Assembly: GCA_027064525.1 (NCBI GenBank)
Contig: JAMOPJ010000046.1
Span: 1 to 64,000, forward strand
Reading direction: 5' to 3'
DNA: 64,000 nt
Source: Archaeoglobaceae archaeon
GTDB lineage: Archaea; Halobacteriota; Archaeoglobi; Archaeoglobales; Archaeoglobaceae
This document shows positions 16,101 to 24,538 of this stretch, in pieces. Below the pieces are notes generated by a model. The model ran no database searches, had not been told where the DNA came from, and saw nothing but the letters and a program-made list of their open reading frames with translations. Each line of letters begins with the position of its first letter. Position 1 is the first letter of the stretch. The position numbers were made by a program, and so were the translations under genes.

Positions 16101-18145
16101 GTGTAGTTTATAGCCTGCTTCAGATTTCTCTGATTTCCTCCCGCTAAGCCAAGAGGAAAGAGCATATGCGGTGGAGGGCTCATTCTCCTTTCCTTCGACT
16201 TCTCAGGCCTGCCCATCCTCGCCCCTATTCGGGTTGGTGCTTTAGCTCTTACATCTAAACCAGAAAGCTTTCGAACGATGCTTAGAACGTCATTCCCTTC
16301 AATCTCAGCCTTTATAGGCTTGAGCTCGAACGTTAAGCCGAGGCATCTAACCAAAACTTTCCACTTGTCAAGGACTATCTTTTCATCCCTAACCTTATGC
16401 TCTACGAGAAGATCCTCTAAAATTTTCTTAGCTCTCTCGTCGTAGTCCAAAACCAAACAAGACTTTCCCCTTCCCTCAACTTTTCCATGCTCAGCTACGT
16501 AATTTCGGAGATAGATGTAATCGTCAACGCTTATATCATGCCAGAGATATGTGTGATCAGGATGCAGAGGAACGCCATACTCATCGCAAAGTTCGAGAGC
16601 TTTGTCCTCATCGATCTTTCTGTAATCTCCCTTCGGAATCTTTCCCTCAACCTCCTGAATCCACCACTCGTAGACGTAGCTTGAGGGCATGAGGGGGTGA
16701 TTGTTCTCTAAAAAGTCTCCGAAGTTTATCAGAATCTCGCCCATGTCCAGTATTTTGTCCACCTTGTCCTTCAAAGCCAAAGCTTCCTGAACAGTGTTGA
16801 TCTTCACGACATCCCCGTTTTTCAGCCTGACCGTCGGCCCCTCTATGCTCGTAACCGGCACAACACCTCCAGCCTTTCCTGGTCTTTCCACTTTAAGCTG
16901 AGTTCCTATGGCGATGAAGCTGTCGGCGATTATCATCGTCGCCGGATTTATGCCGACCGTAGCAAATCCAGAGTTTCTCGCTCTGCCGTATCGAAGCCTG
17001 AAACCACCCTTCTTCGATGGATGGCTGAAGACCGGTCTTCCCGCAACTATGTCTGAGAGATACTTGTCCTTTGGCCTTATCTGAGATTCTTCAGACTTTT
17101 CCTCCTTGTCGAGCTTCTCCGCTATCTCGACCTCTTCCTCCTCTTCATTCTCCTCAGCCTTACCCTCGTAGAGACCACTCGTATACTTCTCTACTTCTTC
17201 AGCCTTCCGCTCTTCCTCAAACTCCTTGTTGATCAGCTTGTCGAGCCACTCCCAGCCGTCGATTCCAAGCTTGTCCACCATCTTCTTGAGCTTTGGAGCC
17301 TTAAGAGCTATACCTTCAGCTATAACGAGGCACATACCTCCTCTGACTCTGTTCGTCTCAACCCTTGGAAGATTCCTGTAGCCAGAAACTTCTACATCCT
17401 CGGTCGGCTCACCGTCTATGCAAACGGGGCAGTTCGAAACTATCAACTTGATTTCTGCATCACTCGGCAAATACTGAAGGTTGGCAACTTTCTTGTAGAG
17501 CGGAATCTCCTCGCAATATCTCAGAATCTCCTCCTCAGTCGGAATGTAGCGGTTTAACCCAACGATTCGCCTTATGTAATCTCCAACGAGCACCGAAATA
17601 ACCTGAGCAGTTCCACCGGCACTCCTTATAGGCCCGGCATAGTAGATCTTTAAAAATTCAGTTCCGTCGTGGTTTTTATCGATCTTGACCTTAGCTATAC
17701 CTTCAATTGGAGCTGCAACGACTCCTTCCGTTAGAATCGCAACAGCAGTCCTTATAGCCTTATCGATCGCCGTTAGCCTATCAAATTCTCCAAACTTCCC
17801 CTTAACGATCTCCTCAGCAATCTTAAAGCAGATCTCTTCTCTACTCAATCCTTCCTCCTCAAGTTCAATTATCCTTCTAGCCAAGCCTTCGATCTTCATC
17901 AGCTGTTCTACTCTTTCAGCCATATTCCTAGCAATCGGAATTTCGACTTCCGTTGAAGGATCCAACCCCTTAGCTCTGGCTTTCTTAGCTATCTCGTAGA
18001 TCTTATTCAGTTCCTCCAAAAGGTGAGTGTGATAAGCTTTCATTTCTTCAAGCAAAATCTGACATCTTTTATTTACCTCTTTACTCTCTTCAAAAAGCTG
18101 AGTAAAGTCTGTTAGCTTTAGCTGCATCAGTGACGGTATTTGCAT
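13133..18145 (-). CDS. polC: DNA polymerase D large subunit DP2 (PolC), intein-containing precursor
   Basis: This is the catalytic subunit of the replicative archaeal polymerase D. The 1670-residue frame is 1194 residues after removal of the intein at residues 944-1419. Extein hallmarks include [52 protein letters not shown], zinc-binding [18 protein letters not shown] and [17 protein letters not shown], the catalytic [21 protein letters not shown] (metal-binding aspartates, created by intein excision), and a C-terminal zinc module [22 protein letters not shown]. The C-terminal KISDFFG resembles a PCNA-interacting peptide. The gene is divergent from mtnA; the small subunit DP1 is not in the window. 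Confidence 0.97.
   Translation of the reverse strand: [1670 protein letters not shown]
13889..15316 (-). other. Intein with LAGLIDADG endonuclease inside PolC (476 aa)
   Basis: The insertion splits the active-site motif NCDGDED as [13 protein letters not shown]...[11 protein letters not shown], so splice junctions are exact. Block A begins with Cys; block B is [10 protein letters not shown] (T-x-x-H); the endonuclease repeats are [13 protein letters not shown] and [11 protein letters not shown]; blocks F/G are [22 protein letters not shown]. The terminal residue is Gln instead of the usual Asn, followed by extein Cys+1. A C-terminal-Gln intein at the PolII large subunit is known from Pyrococcus abyssi and splices. 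Excision is essential because the intein separates catalytic aspartates. Confidence 0.95.
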
Positions 18146-18222
18146 GCATGAAGTTAAACGTTATTGTTGCTGAAGGCGATATAATTGGCTAAAATATATA
18201 TTGTGCAAGCTAACCTTTCAGC

Positions 18223-19251
18223 ATGAGAACGATCTTCTGGGAAGACAATGCTGTAAAGTTGATCGACCAGACACTTTTGCCAGATGAATTCAAAATCATA
18301 GAGTGTAGAAGTGTCGAGCAGTTGGCAGATGCTATAAAGAGATTGGCGGTAAGAGGAGCTCCTGCCTTAGAGGCTGCAGGAGGCTATGGAATCGCTTTAG
18401 CGTGTTTTGAGCGAGATTTTAGCGATGTGGATGAAATGAAGGAGCACGTAAAGAGAAGAGCAGAGCTTTTAGCCTCAACCCGTCCGACTGCTGTAAATCT
18501 CTTTTACGGAATTGAAAGGGTGCTGAAAAAAGCTTTGAGTGGTAACGATGTTGAAGAGATCAGAAAGCTGGCTTTGGAAGAGGCGGAGAAGATTGCAGAA
18601 GAGGATATTCAAAGAAACAAGCTCATGGGTAAGCACGGAGCGAAGTTGCTTGAAGACGGAGATACCGTGCTGACATATTGCAACACTGGAAGACTTGCGA
18701 CAGTCGATTGGGGAACCGCTTTGGGAGTAATAAGGAGTGCGGTTGAAGAAGGAAAGCAGATCAAGGTCATAGCTTGCGAAACCCGCCCTCTAAACCAAGG
18801 CTCGAGGCTAACATGCTGGGAACTGATGAGAGATGGGATCGACGTGACACTGATCACGGATAACATGGTTGGGATAGTTATGCAGAAGGGGATGGTGGAC
18901 AAGGTTATCGTTGGAGCTGATAGAATTGTTAGAGATGCTGTTTTCAACAAGATCGGCACATACACGGTTGCAATAGTTGCAAAAGAGCACGGTGTTCCGT
19001 TTTATGTTGCCGCTCCAATCACGACTTTCGACTGGGAGAGGACGATGGATGAAGTGATTATAGAAGAAAGGAGCAGAGATGAGCTTATCTACTGCAACAT
19101 CAAGTGCAAAAAAACCCTGATCGCTCCGAAGGATGTGAAAGTGTTTAATCCGGCTTTCGATCCGACACCGCTTAGATATGTTACGGCTCTGATAACAGAG
19201 AAAGGGGTGATCTATCCGCCCTACGATGAGAATGTTCCAAGGTTCCTATAG
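18223..19251 (+). CDS. mtnA: Methylthioribose-1-phosphate isomerase (MtnA family)
   Basis: The 342-aa protein has the family signature IKRLAVRGAPALEAAGGYGIALA, the catalytic-cysteine region GDTVLTYCNTGRLATVDWGTALG, ETRPLNQGSRLTCWEL, and the catalytic Asp in VIVGADRIVRDAVFNKIGTYTVA. It interconverts 5-methylthioribose-1-phosphate and the ribulose form in methionine salvage; archaeal relatives can instead act on ribose-1,5-bisphosphate, but the GRLATVDWGTALG loop favours MtnA. The start ATG follows a TATA-like AAAATATATA by ~25 bases, consistent with a leaderless message. It is divergent from polC. Confidence 0.92.
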   Translation: MRTIFWEDNAVKLIDQTLLPDEFKIIECRSVEQLADAIKRLAVRGAPALEAAGGYGIALACFERDFSDVDEMKEHVKRRAELLASTRPTAVNLFYGIERVLKKALSGNDVEEIRKLALEEAEKIAEEDIQRNKLMGKHGAKLLEDGDTVLTYCNTGRLATVDWGTALGVIRSAVEEGKQIKVIACETRPLNQGSRLTCWELMRDGIDVTLITDNMVGIVMQKGMVDKVIVGADRIVRDAVFNKIGTYTVAIVAKEHGVPFYVAAPITTFDWERTMDEVIIEERSRDELIYCNIKCKKTLIAPKDVKVFNPAFDPTPLRYVTALITEKGVIYPPYDENVPRFL

Positions 19252-19395
19252 CCTACGTTTTCTATCGCAGGATATGCATATGCTTTCGGCAACCTTGCCA
19301 GAGCAGAAGCGAACGATAACTCTTCTCTCCTTTCCACATATTTAACATATGCCAACCCTTATGTCTTCATCTATTATAACGCATATCGTAACGAT

Positions 19396-19923
19396 TTACG
19401 CTTTAAAGCCTGATAAGATTTTTCCATTCAGCTTGAAAAACAGCTCTATTTCTTCATCACTTGGATTGAGCGATAGGAATTTCTCAACGACCTCTTTACT
19501 TACTTCGATCTTCTCGATATCCCCTTCGACGAACTTGAACTCCACATTCTCAGCGTTAAAAGCTGAAATTAGTTCGTTTAGTCTCTTCAATCCGGGACAT
19601 CCTATACCTTGATCGAGGTCCTTGCCTAAAGGAAAGATCCTACAGCTTTTAGGTCTTATCGGATGAATCGAGCATCTGTTGTCCCTGAGAAAGGGACATG
19701 GGAGCATCACTGGATGATTAGTATCGACTTTCTTGCTGAACTCTTCGATAAGCTCGTCCAAATTCACGTGCTTCGATATAACCTCAAGGTTTTCCATGTA
19801 TATCTTCTTCTCGATAGGATCGAAGACTATCTTGCTCAAAATCTTGCAACACTTTCCGCACTGATGGCAAACGAAAGGTATCCTAACGACACCGTTCTTC
19901 AGCTTCAGTTCTGCAAATATCAT
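19396..19923 (-). CDS. YkgJ-type cysteine cluster protein
   Basis: Eight-cysteine pattern typical of the YkgJ/CxxCxxCC family: CHQCGKCCKI near residue 19, CPFLRDNRCSIHPIRPKSCRIFPLG in the middle and GIGCPG later. These proteins are thought to bind a metal or iron-sulfur cluster; their role is unknown. Length 175 aa is typical. The start overlaps the stop of the upstream thioredoxin-HEAT gene by four bases (ATGA), so both are translated as a unit, hinting at a joint redox or metal-handling task. Confidence 0.85.
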   Translation of the reverse strand: MIFAELKLKNGVVRIPFVCHQCGKCCKILSKIVFDPIEKKIYMENLEVISKHVNLDELIEEFSKKVDTNHPVMLPCPFLRDNRCSIHPIRPKSCRIFPLGKDLDQGIGCPGLKRLNELISAFNAENVEFKFVEGDIEKIEVSKEVVEKFLSLNPSDEEIELFFKLNGKILSGFKA

Positions 19924-20879
19924 TTCTTCTGCTTGCTTCTAATTTCCTCGATAGCTTCCATCGCTGAATCCTTTACTTCTTCCTTCTCCTCGTTCAGAAG
20001 CTCTTCCAAGAACTTGACGTCGCTCTCATCACCTATGCTGCCAAGGAGCATCGCGACATCCTCTCTTATTCTGAAATCATCATGCTTAAGGAGATTTCGG
20101 ATAACATCCTTCGCGAGCTTTATGACTTCGGGGTTTTCCTTCGCTATCTGCTCAATTACGACCATCGCTCCAAATCTAACCAGAAACTCCTCATGTGCAA
20201 GCAGTTCCGCAAGAATTCTGATATCTTCGGGATTCTTCGCAACTATGGATTTTATATCATCCAATCTCCTCTCGTTGAGGAGAGTAACGAGGTAATCACG
20301 CTTGTAATCGCCAGATGATCTCTTGAGCCATTCTATCAATTCATCCTTTGATATGTAGCCCGTAAGCTTGATTTCACCGTTGATTATCGTTGTCGGAGCT
20401 GATGTTATATCGAACTTCTGCATCAGATCGATGAATCTGCTCGCATCGATTATAATCGATTTTATCTTTGGGTTCGCCACAGCAAAGCTGTTTACGGTCT
20501 CAACGACCTTTGCACAATGCGGGCAGATGGGCATAACGAAAACCATTATCTCAGCTTCGAGACCCTCAACTTCATTCATTTGAATGCCATTCGATAGCAT
20601 GACTATCGTCTTTAAAAATGGTTCAAGCTCCTCCCTCAACGGGATGGCATTGTAGATTATGTTTTCTTGATCATCTTTCTTCAAAATCATTGCCGGCTTA
20701 GCGATCAATCCTTCTCGATCTTCGACTTTGTAAGAAATTTTATCATTTGCTTCAGATAAAATCTTTGCAAAATCCTCAAAATCCTTCCAGTTTTCATTTG
20801 GAACAACTATTATCTCAACTTCTTCTTCGAGATCTTTAAGAGTATTTTTAATCTTCTCAATCTCAGCCTGAGTCAGCAT
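19920..20879 (-). CDS. Protein disulfide oxidoreductase-like domain fused to HEAT repeats
   Basis: Residues ~1-200 resemble archaeal protein disulfide oxidoreductases made of two thioredoxin-like units. The first unit lacks a CxxC; the second has the active site VMPICPHCAKVVETVN (CPHC), the cis-proline loop DITSAPTTIINGEI and LTGYISKDELIEWL. Residues ~210-319 form alpha-helical HEAT/PBS-lyase-like repeats (LLAHEEFLVRFGAMVVIEQIAKENPEVI, LLKHDDFRIREDVAMLLGSIGDESDVKFLEELL), normally protein-interaction surfaces. The fusion suggests a thiol oxidoreductase tethered to a client. It is coupled to the cysteine-cluster protein downstream, a plausible redox partner. Confidence 0.82.
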   Translation of the reverse strand: MLTQAEIEKIKNTLKDLEEEVEIIVVPNENWKDFEDFAKILSEANDKISYKVEDREGLIAKPAMILKKDDQENIIYNAIPLREELEPFLKTIVMLSNGIQMNEVEGLEAEIMVFVMPICPHCAKVVETVNSFAVANPKIKSIIIDASRFIDLMQKFDITSAPTTIINGEIKLTGYISKDELIEWLKRSSGDYKRDYLVTLLNERRLDDIKSIVAKNPEDIRILAELLAHEEFLVRFGAMVVIEQIAKENPEVIKLAKDVIRNLLKHDDFRIREDVAMLLGSIGDESDVKFLEELLNEEKEEVKDSAMEAIEEIRSKQKK

Positions 20880-20913
20880 CGAACTAAGTTTCCATCATGG
20901 CAATATATACTTT

Positions 20914-21774
20914 TCAGTGACTGTAAAGCTCCTTTCTTCTGGCTTCAAGTAACTCCTCCTTAATACCCCCAAACTCTGCCGCAGATTTTATCTTAACACC
21001 GTGCTCTTCAGCTTTCTTAAAAATCTGATCGATCTTTTCCCTCCACTTTAGGTCTCTCGTTAAGTGGTGATCCAAAATTATCTCCTTGACATTTGTCCTT
21101 TCAATCAACTTGGACACATTTTCAACAGACCTTTCAAGGAGCTTATTGCCAAATACGTATGGTTGATACGTCATCGGGCCGTCCATAAAGACTACATCCG
21201 GCTCAGATTCAATGATAAAGGCTATCTGATCATCGTGCGCAGCTCCCTCGACATCCGACGTATAGACAAAACGCTTTTTGCCATCATCTATGCAGACTTC
21301 GAGCACATAGCCCAATCTGCTATCCGTTCCGTGGAAAACGGGTTTTGAGAACGTAACTTGAATGTTCTCGAATTCAAACTTCCTGGAATCTGCAAACTCA
21401 ATCTTGGGCGGGTTCTTCAATTCGTTAAGCTTCTGAAGGAAGTAAGCTGATCTTCCCATCTGACTTCTGTTTATGGCACTCTTTGGATGCTTGGTCAGCA
21501 GAATTTTGCCAGCCAATATTTCTGGCTCGTTTGGATTGTGGTGGTCGTAGTGGTAGTGTGTGATTATAACGATATCAGCATTGAGCGTTTCACGCTTGAT
21601 CTTTTGCCATAGCTCATCCTTTCTTTTTATCTCAATTTCATGCGGAGGTAAACCGTATCTCTTCGGCCCTAAAGCCACGCTTGGATCTATGATGATTTTC
21701 AGGTCTTTGGTCTCAACTACAGTGCACATGCTTCTCGCTCCGAATGAGTCGAATGCTATTGGCTTGATTTTCAT
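20914..21774 (-). CDS. Metallo-beta-lactamase-fold protein, UPF0282 family
   Basis: The 286-aa protein begins MKIKPIAFDSFGARSMCTVVET, a hallmark of the archaeal UPF0282 family, and has the zinc-binding motif VIITHYHYDHHNP (HxHxDH), later VFHGTDSRLGY, the aspartate region FVYTSDVEGAA and EIILDHHLTRD. It is expected to be a metal-dependent hydrolase of unknown substrate. It stands between the redox pair on the right-to-left strand and the AT-rich ATPase locus, with its own short AT-rich upstream region. Confidence 0.87.
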   Translation of the reverse strand: MKIKPIAFDSFGARSMCTVVETKDLKIIIDPSVALGPKRYGLPPHEIEIKRKDELWQKIKRETLNADIVIITHYHYDHHNPNEPEILAGKILLTKHPKSAINRSQMGRSAYFLQKLNELKNPPKIEFADSRKFEFENIQVTFSKPVFHGTDSRLGYVLEVCIDDGKKRFVYTSDVEGAAHDDQIAFIIESEPDVVFMDGPMTYQPYVFGNKLLERSVENVSKLIERTNVKEIILDHHLTRDLKWREKIDQIFKKAEEHGVKIKSAAEFGGIKEELLEARRKELYSH

Positions 21775-21821
21775 AGAATAGAATTACAGCTGATGTGTCT
21801 TAAATTTAGCTTTGAAAGATT

Positions 21822-22277
21822 TCAAGCAATTGGTTCTTTACCGCATTTACGAAATTTAATTATAAAACCTTTATCTTTTTTCTTGATATCTTTTAGTTCA
21901 AGTTCCACTCTTTCTTTTGAAATATTCTTGCTAAACGATTCGTAATAAAAGATTGCCACAATCAGACCTCTATAACCTAACGACCTAACGAGGTTGTAGC
22001 ACGCTTTTATTTGCTCTGGTTTTCTTTTTGCGTCTCTACTACCAAACTTACCCGTCGTGCATTCGACTACGCAAACTTTATCTGAAAAAATGAAAATGCA
22101 GTCGCACCCTCCATCCTTGCCAAAATATCTATCTGCACACCCGTCAAATTTAATCTTAAGCTTATATCTGGAGGCTTTTATTCCGCAACAATCGATATGT
22201 AGGCTAAAATCAAAGCAATCATCGTCATTGATTTTATTTTTCAATTTCTCAATTAGCTTATCAATTTCATCCACCAT
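21822..22277 (-). CDS. Cys-rich PD-(D/E)xK-like protein paired with AAA ATPase
   Basis: Start ATG 22277 (MVDEIDKLIEKLKNK) follows a strong GGAGG seven bases upstream and overlaps the ATPase stop by 11 bases. The 151-aa protein has ten cysteines (C21, C30, C31, C47, C58, C60, C69, C73, C93, C145). Its centre GGCDCIFIFSDKVCVVECTT resembles the core of PD-(D/E)xK nucleases: an Asp (D59), a strand, then Glu-x-Thr (E72-C-T74), with helix KRKPEQIKACYNLVRSL after it and strand RGLIVAIFYY. The lysine of the motif is not conserved. I infer a nuclease-like effector working with the ATPase; a metal-binding accessory protein is the alternative. Confidence 0.62.
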   Translation of the reverse strand: MVDEIDKLIEKLKNKINDDDCFDFSLHIDCCGIKASRYKLKIKFDGCADRYFGKDGGCDCIFIFSDKVCVVECTTGKFGSRDAKRKPEQIKACYNLVRSLGYRGLIVAIFYYESFSKNISKERVELELKDIKKKDKGFIIKFRKCGKEPIA

Positions 22278-23697
22278 GAAGCTTCCTCCAAACGGCTTCT
22301 TCAACCTCTGCATATTTATTGGATAGCTCCGCTATCACAGACGAAAATTCCTCCTCTTCAATGCCATCCTCCGTAACCCTTACCTCCTCAACGGTTCCAT
22401 CAAGCTTAAATCTATATATTTTCAAGGATTCGGGATCTAATCCCTCCTCTTCTCTATATCCCAGCTTCTTCTTCTCCTCTGGACTCAGTTTATTCAGCTT
22501 TATTAGATTGTCAAGTTCATCCAAGATTATTGGACTGTGAGTTGTTATCAAAACGTCAGCGTATTTACTGAGCATAGCCAAAGCTCTAGTTACGATACTT
22601 TGCATGTATGGATGAAGATGTGTTTCCGGCTCTTCCATTACTATAAAATGATCTTTAAATATTTTATTATTTATAATTTTTATAGATTTTCCAATAATAT
22701 ATTTTAGATGAGTTATAAGTAAAGCTAATTCCCTTACTCCAGAGTGAGCTCTAAGCAACGGTATTTCATATTCACCTTTTTTAAAGTATATTTCTGGAAA
22801 CATCATACCATAACTTTTTATGATAACTTTACCACCTATTTCACTTTCAAGAAAATTGGCAATTTTACTGACTTCTTCATCCAACACGGTAGAATCATCA
22901 ATAATACACTTGGATAACATTTCTCTATCTGGTAGATTTAGCGGAAGCTTTTCTGTTCGTATAAGAGTTGTCCTAATTAGACTTGGTGCAATTCTAAGTA
23001 GACCTGATTTACTATCAGTTAAAATAAAGCTTGGTCTGTAAGGTGCATAATTATCTAAAACTCTCCTAAGAATTGTAGGTATAATTCCTCCACAAAATCC
23101 ACTTAATTCATCAGCAACTACATTTTTATCTTTATCATCTTTAATAATAATCTTATAATCCATAATGTCATTATATTTGAGCACTAGCATTCTTCTATCC
23201 TTAATGTATTCAATTCTAAATGGCTCATCACTGGCAATATCGCTTAAACCTTTCAGAAATAAAGACCCATTTTTGTTAATTACTATAGTAAAACCTTTTG
23301 TTTTGCTATCATTGTAAATATCTATCTGTGTATGATTTGCTTCCCATGAGATTAGATCCTCTATATTTTCTATTCTAAATGTATCTTTCAAAAATATTGG
23401 AATATTTTTCTTAATTGCTTCTTCATGAACTTCCATTACCGTGCTTATCAAGTCATATGATGTCTGTTCAGATATTACGTTCATTTCTGTGATCTCTTTA
23501 ACCGCTTGACGGAAGGCAGTTGATGTTGGAATTTCAAGTATCAATGTATCCCAATCAGGTTCCATTCTTTGAAGCGTCCAAATCAAATAGGCTAAATACG
23601 ATTTTCCAGTTCCTCCTGGCCCTATGAAAACTGTAAAATCTCCCAAAGTAACATCAGCATGTTTAATTGGGCCAAAGTTCTTCACGATAAATCTCAT
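22267..23697 (-). CDS. AAA family ATPase (AAA_15/OLD-like), defence candidate
   Basis: The 476-aa ATPase starts MRFIVKNFGPIKHADVTLGD, the typical SMC/RecF-like opening, with Walker A GPGGTGKS at 26-33, an ABC-signature-like RAHSGVREL, Walker B IVMEEPETHLHP and the H-loop-like VLITTHSPIILDEL. No TOPRIM nuclease domain follows; the end is a short helical tail (EFSSVIAELSNKYAEVEEAVWRKL). Such stand-alone ATPases coupled to a small effector occur in anti-phage systems (for example PARIS- or Septu-like layouts). The middle third is AT-rich and differs in base use from the flanking housekeeping genes, which suggests transfer. The downstream gene overlaps its end. Confidence 0.85.
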   Translation of the reverse strand: MRFIVKNFGPIKHADVTLGDFTVFIGPGGTGKSYLAYLIWTLQRMEPDWDTLILEIPTSTAFRQAVKEITEMNVISEQTSYDLISTVMEVHEEAIKKNIPIFLKDTFRIENIEDLISWEANHTQIDIYNDSKTKGFTIVINKNGSLFLKGLSDIASDEPFRIEYIKDRRMLVLKYNDIMDYKIIIKDDKDKNVVADELSGFCGGIIPTILRRVLDNYAPYRPSFILTDSKSGLLRIAPSLIRTTLIRTEKLPLNLPDREMLSKCIIDDSTVLDEEVSKIANFLESEIGGKVIIKSYGMMFPEIYFKKGEYEIPLLRAHSGVRELALLITHLKYIIGKSIKIINNKIFKDHFIVMEEPETHLHPYMQSIVTRALAMLSKYADVLITTHSPIILDELDNLIKLNKLSPEEKKKLGYREEEGLDPESLKIYRFKLDGTVEEVRVTEDGIEEEEFSSVIAELSNKYAEVEEAVWRKLHGG

Positions 23698-23753
23698 AAT
23701 TTCACCAGTCCTAACTAACGCTCAAAAAATTATAAGGCTTTTTGCATACTAAG

Positions 23754-24467
23754 TTAAACCTCAAAGCTCATGAGATCCTCAGCAATTCTGAATTTGATAT
23801 CATCCCTAACGCTCTTCAGTTGCTCGATTATCTTGTCTTTCACCTCGTATGCGTGAGGATACATGTGTGTTAGATATACGATCTCAGCCTTGCAGAACGG
23901 AAGAACCTCAGCAAAGTTTTCTGGAGTTGTGTGGGCATCGCTTCTTCCGCTTGGAAGGGACATCTCATGGATAAGCACATCACACTCTATCTCCATAAGC
24001 TCCTTCAATGGACTCGTATCACCGCTCACGATAACTCTTTTACCATCAAACTCGATTATATAGGCTTGGCTGACAATCGAGTGTCTTGTTGGGATAGTTC
24101 TAACCTTGAACTCTCCGATTTCAAATTCTGGATCTTCTAAAACCTTAAACTTGGGTTTTCGCCTAAGATATGCGTAAGCCTCAAACAGAGACTCCAAGAA
24201 CGCTTTAGTTCCAATCGGACCGAATACGAGTAGTTCTTCTCCTCCAGTTAGCCATCTAGCCTTTAGAAGTGCAAGTAGATCACCGTTATGATCCAAATGG
24301 TTATGTGTAAGCAGAACGGCGTTTATTTCGTTGAAATCGTTCAACCTCATAAACGCCCCAACGCCAATATCGACCAATATCTTCGTTTCCTCTCCTTCCA
24401 CCATAATACAGCTCTGAGCTTTTGAAGTATCTATGCAAGTTCCCGTGCCTAGGAACGTAACTTTCAT
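23754..24467 (-). CDS. Metallo-beta-lactamase-fold hydrolase (RNase Z/ElaC-like group)
   Basis: I start at ATG 24467 (MKVTFLGTGTCIDTSKAQS), the canonical opening of the RNase Z/arylsulfatase-like branch; the longer frame to the right lacks support. Zinc ligands are visible in LLTHNHLDHNGDL (HxHxDH), IPTRHSIVSQAYII, VIVSGDTSPLKEL and LTHMYPH, and there is a DVLIHEM motif. Length 237 aa is short for tRNase Z and the protruding arm is not obvious, so substrate is open. The start faces the hemD start 72 bases away, so the two promoters share this gap. Confidence 0.82.
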   Translation of the reverse strand: MKVTFLGTGTCIDTSKAQSCIMVEGEETKILVDIGVGAFMRLNDFNEINAVLLTHNHLDHNGDLLALLKARWLTGGEELLVFGPIGTKAFLESLFEAYAYLRRKPKFKVLEDPEFEIGEFKVRTIPTRHSIVSQAYIIEFDGKRVIVSGDTSPLKELMEIECDVLIHEMSLPSGRSDAHTTPENFAEVLPFCKAEIVYLTHMYPHAYEVKDKIIEQLKSVRDDIKFRIAEDLMSFEV

Positions 24468-24538
24468 GTGCTTGAACTCATCGGCTGGACTATTTACGTT
24501 AACGCAAACGATTAAAAGCGAAACAGTAAGCTTGAAGC

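Noticed and set aside
13338-17999. Several rightward frames within polC
   Set aside because: They mirror the codon use of the long leftward gene and contain no motifs.
19252-19395. Short leftward frame running into the mtnA end
   Set aside because: It lacks a ribosome binding site and a stop at a sensible position; nothing else is visible in this gap.
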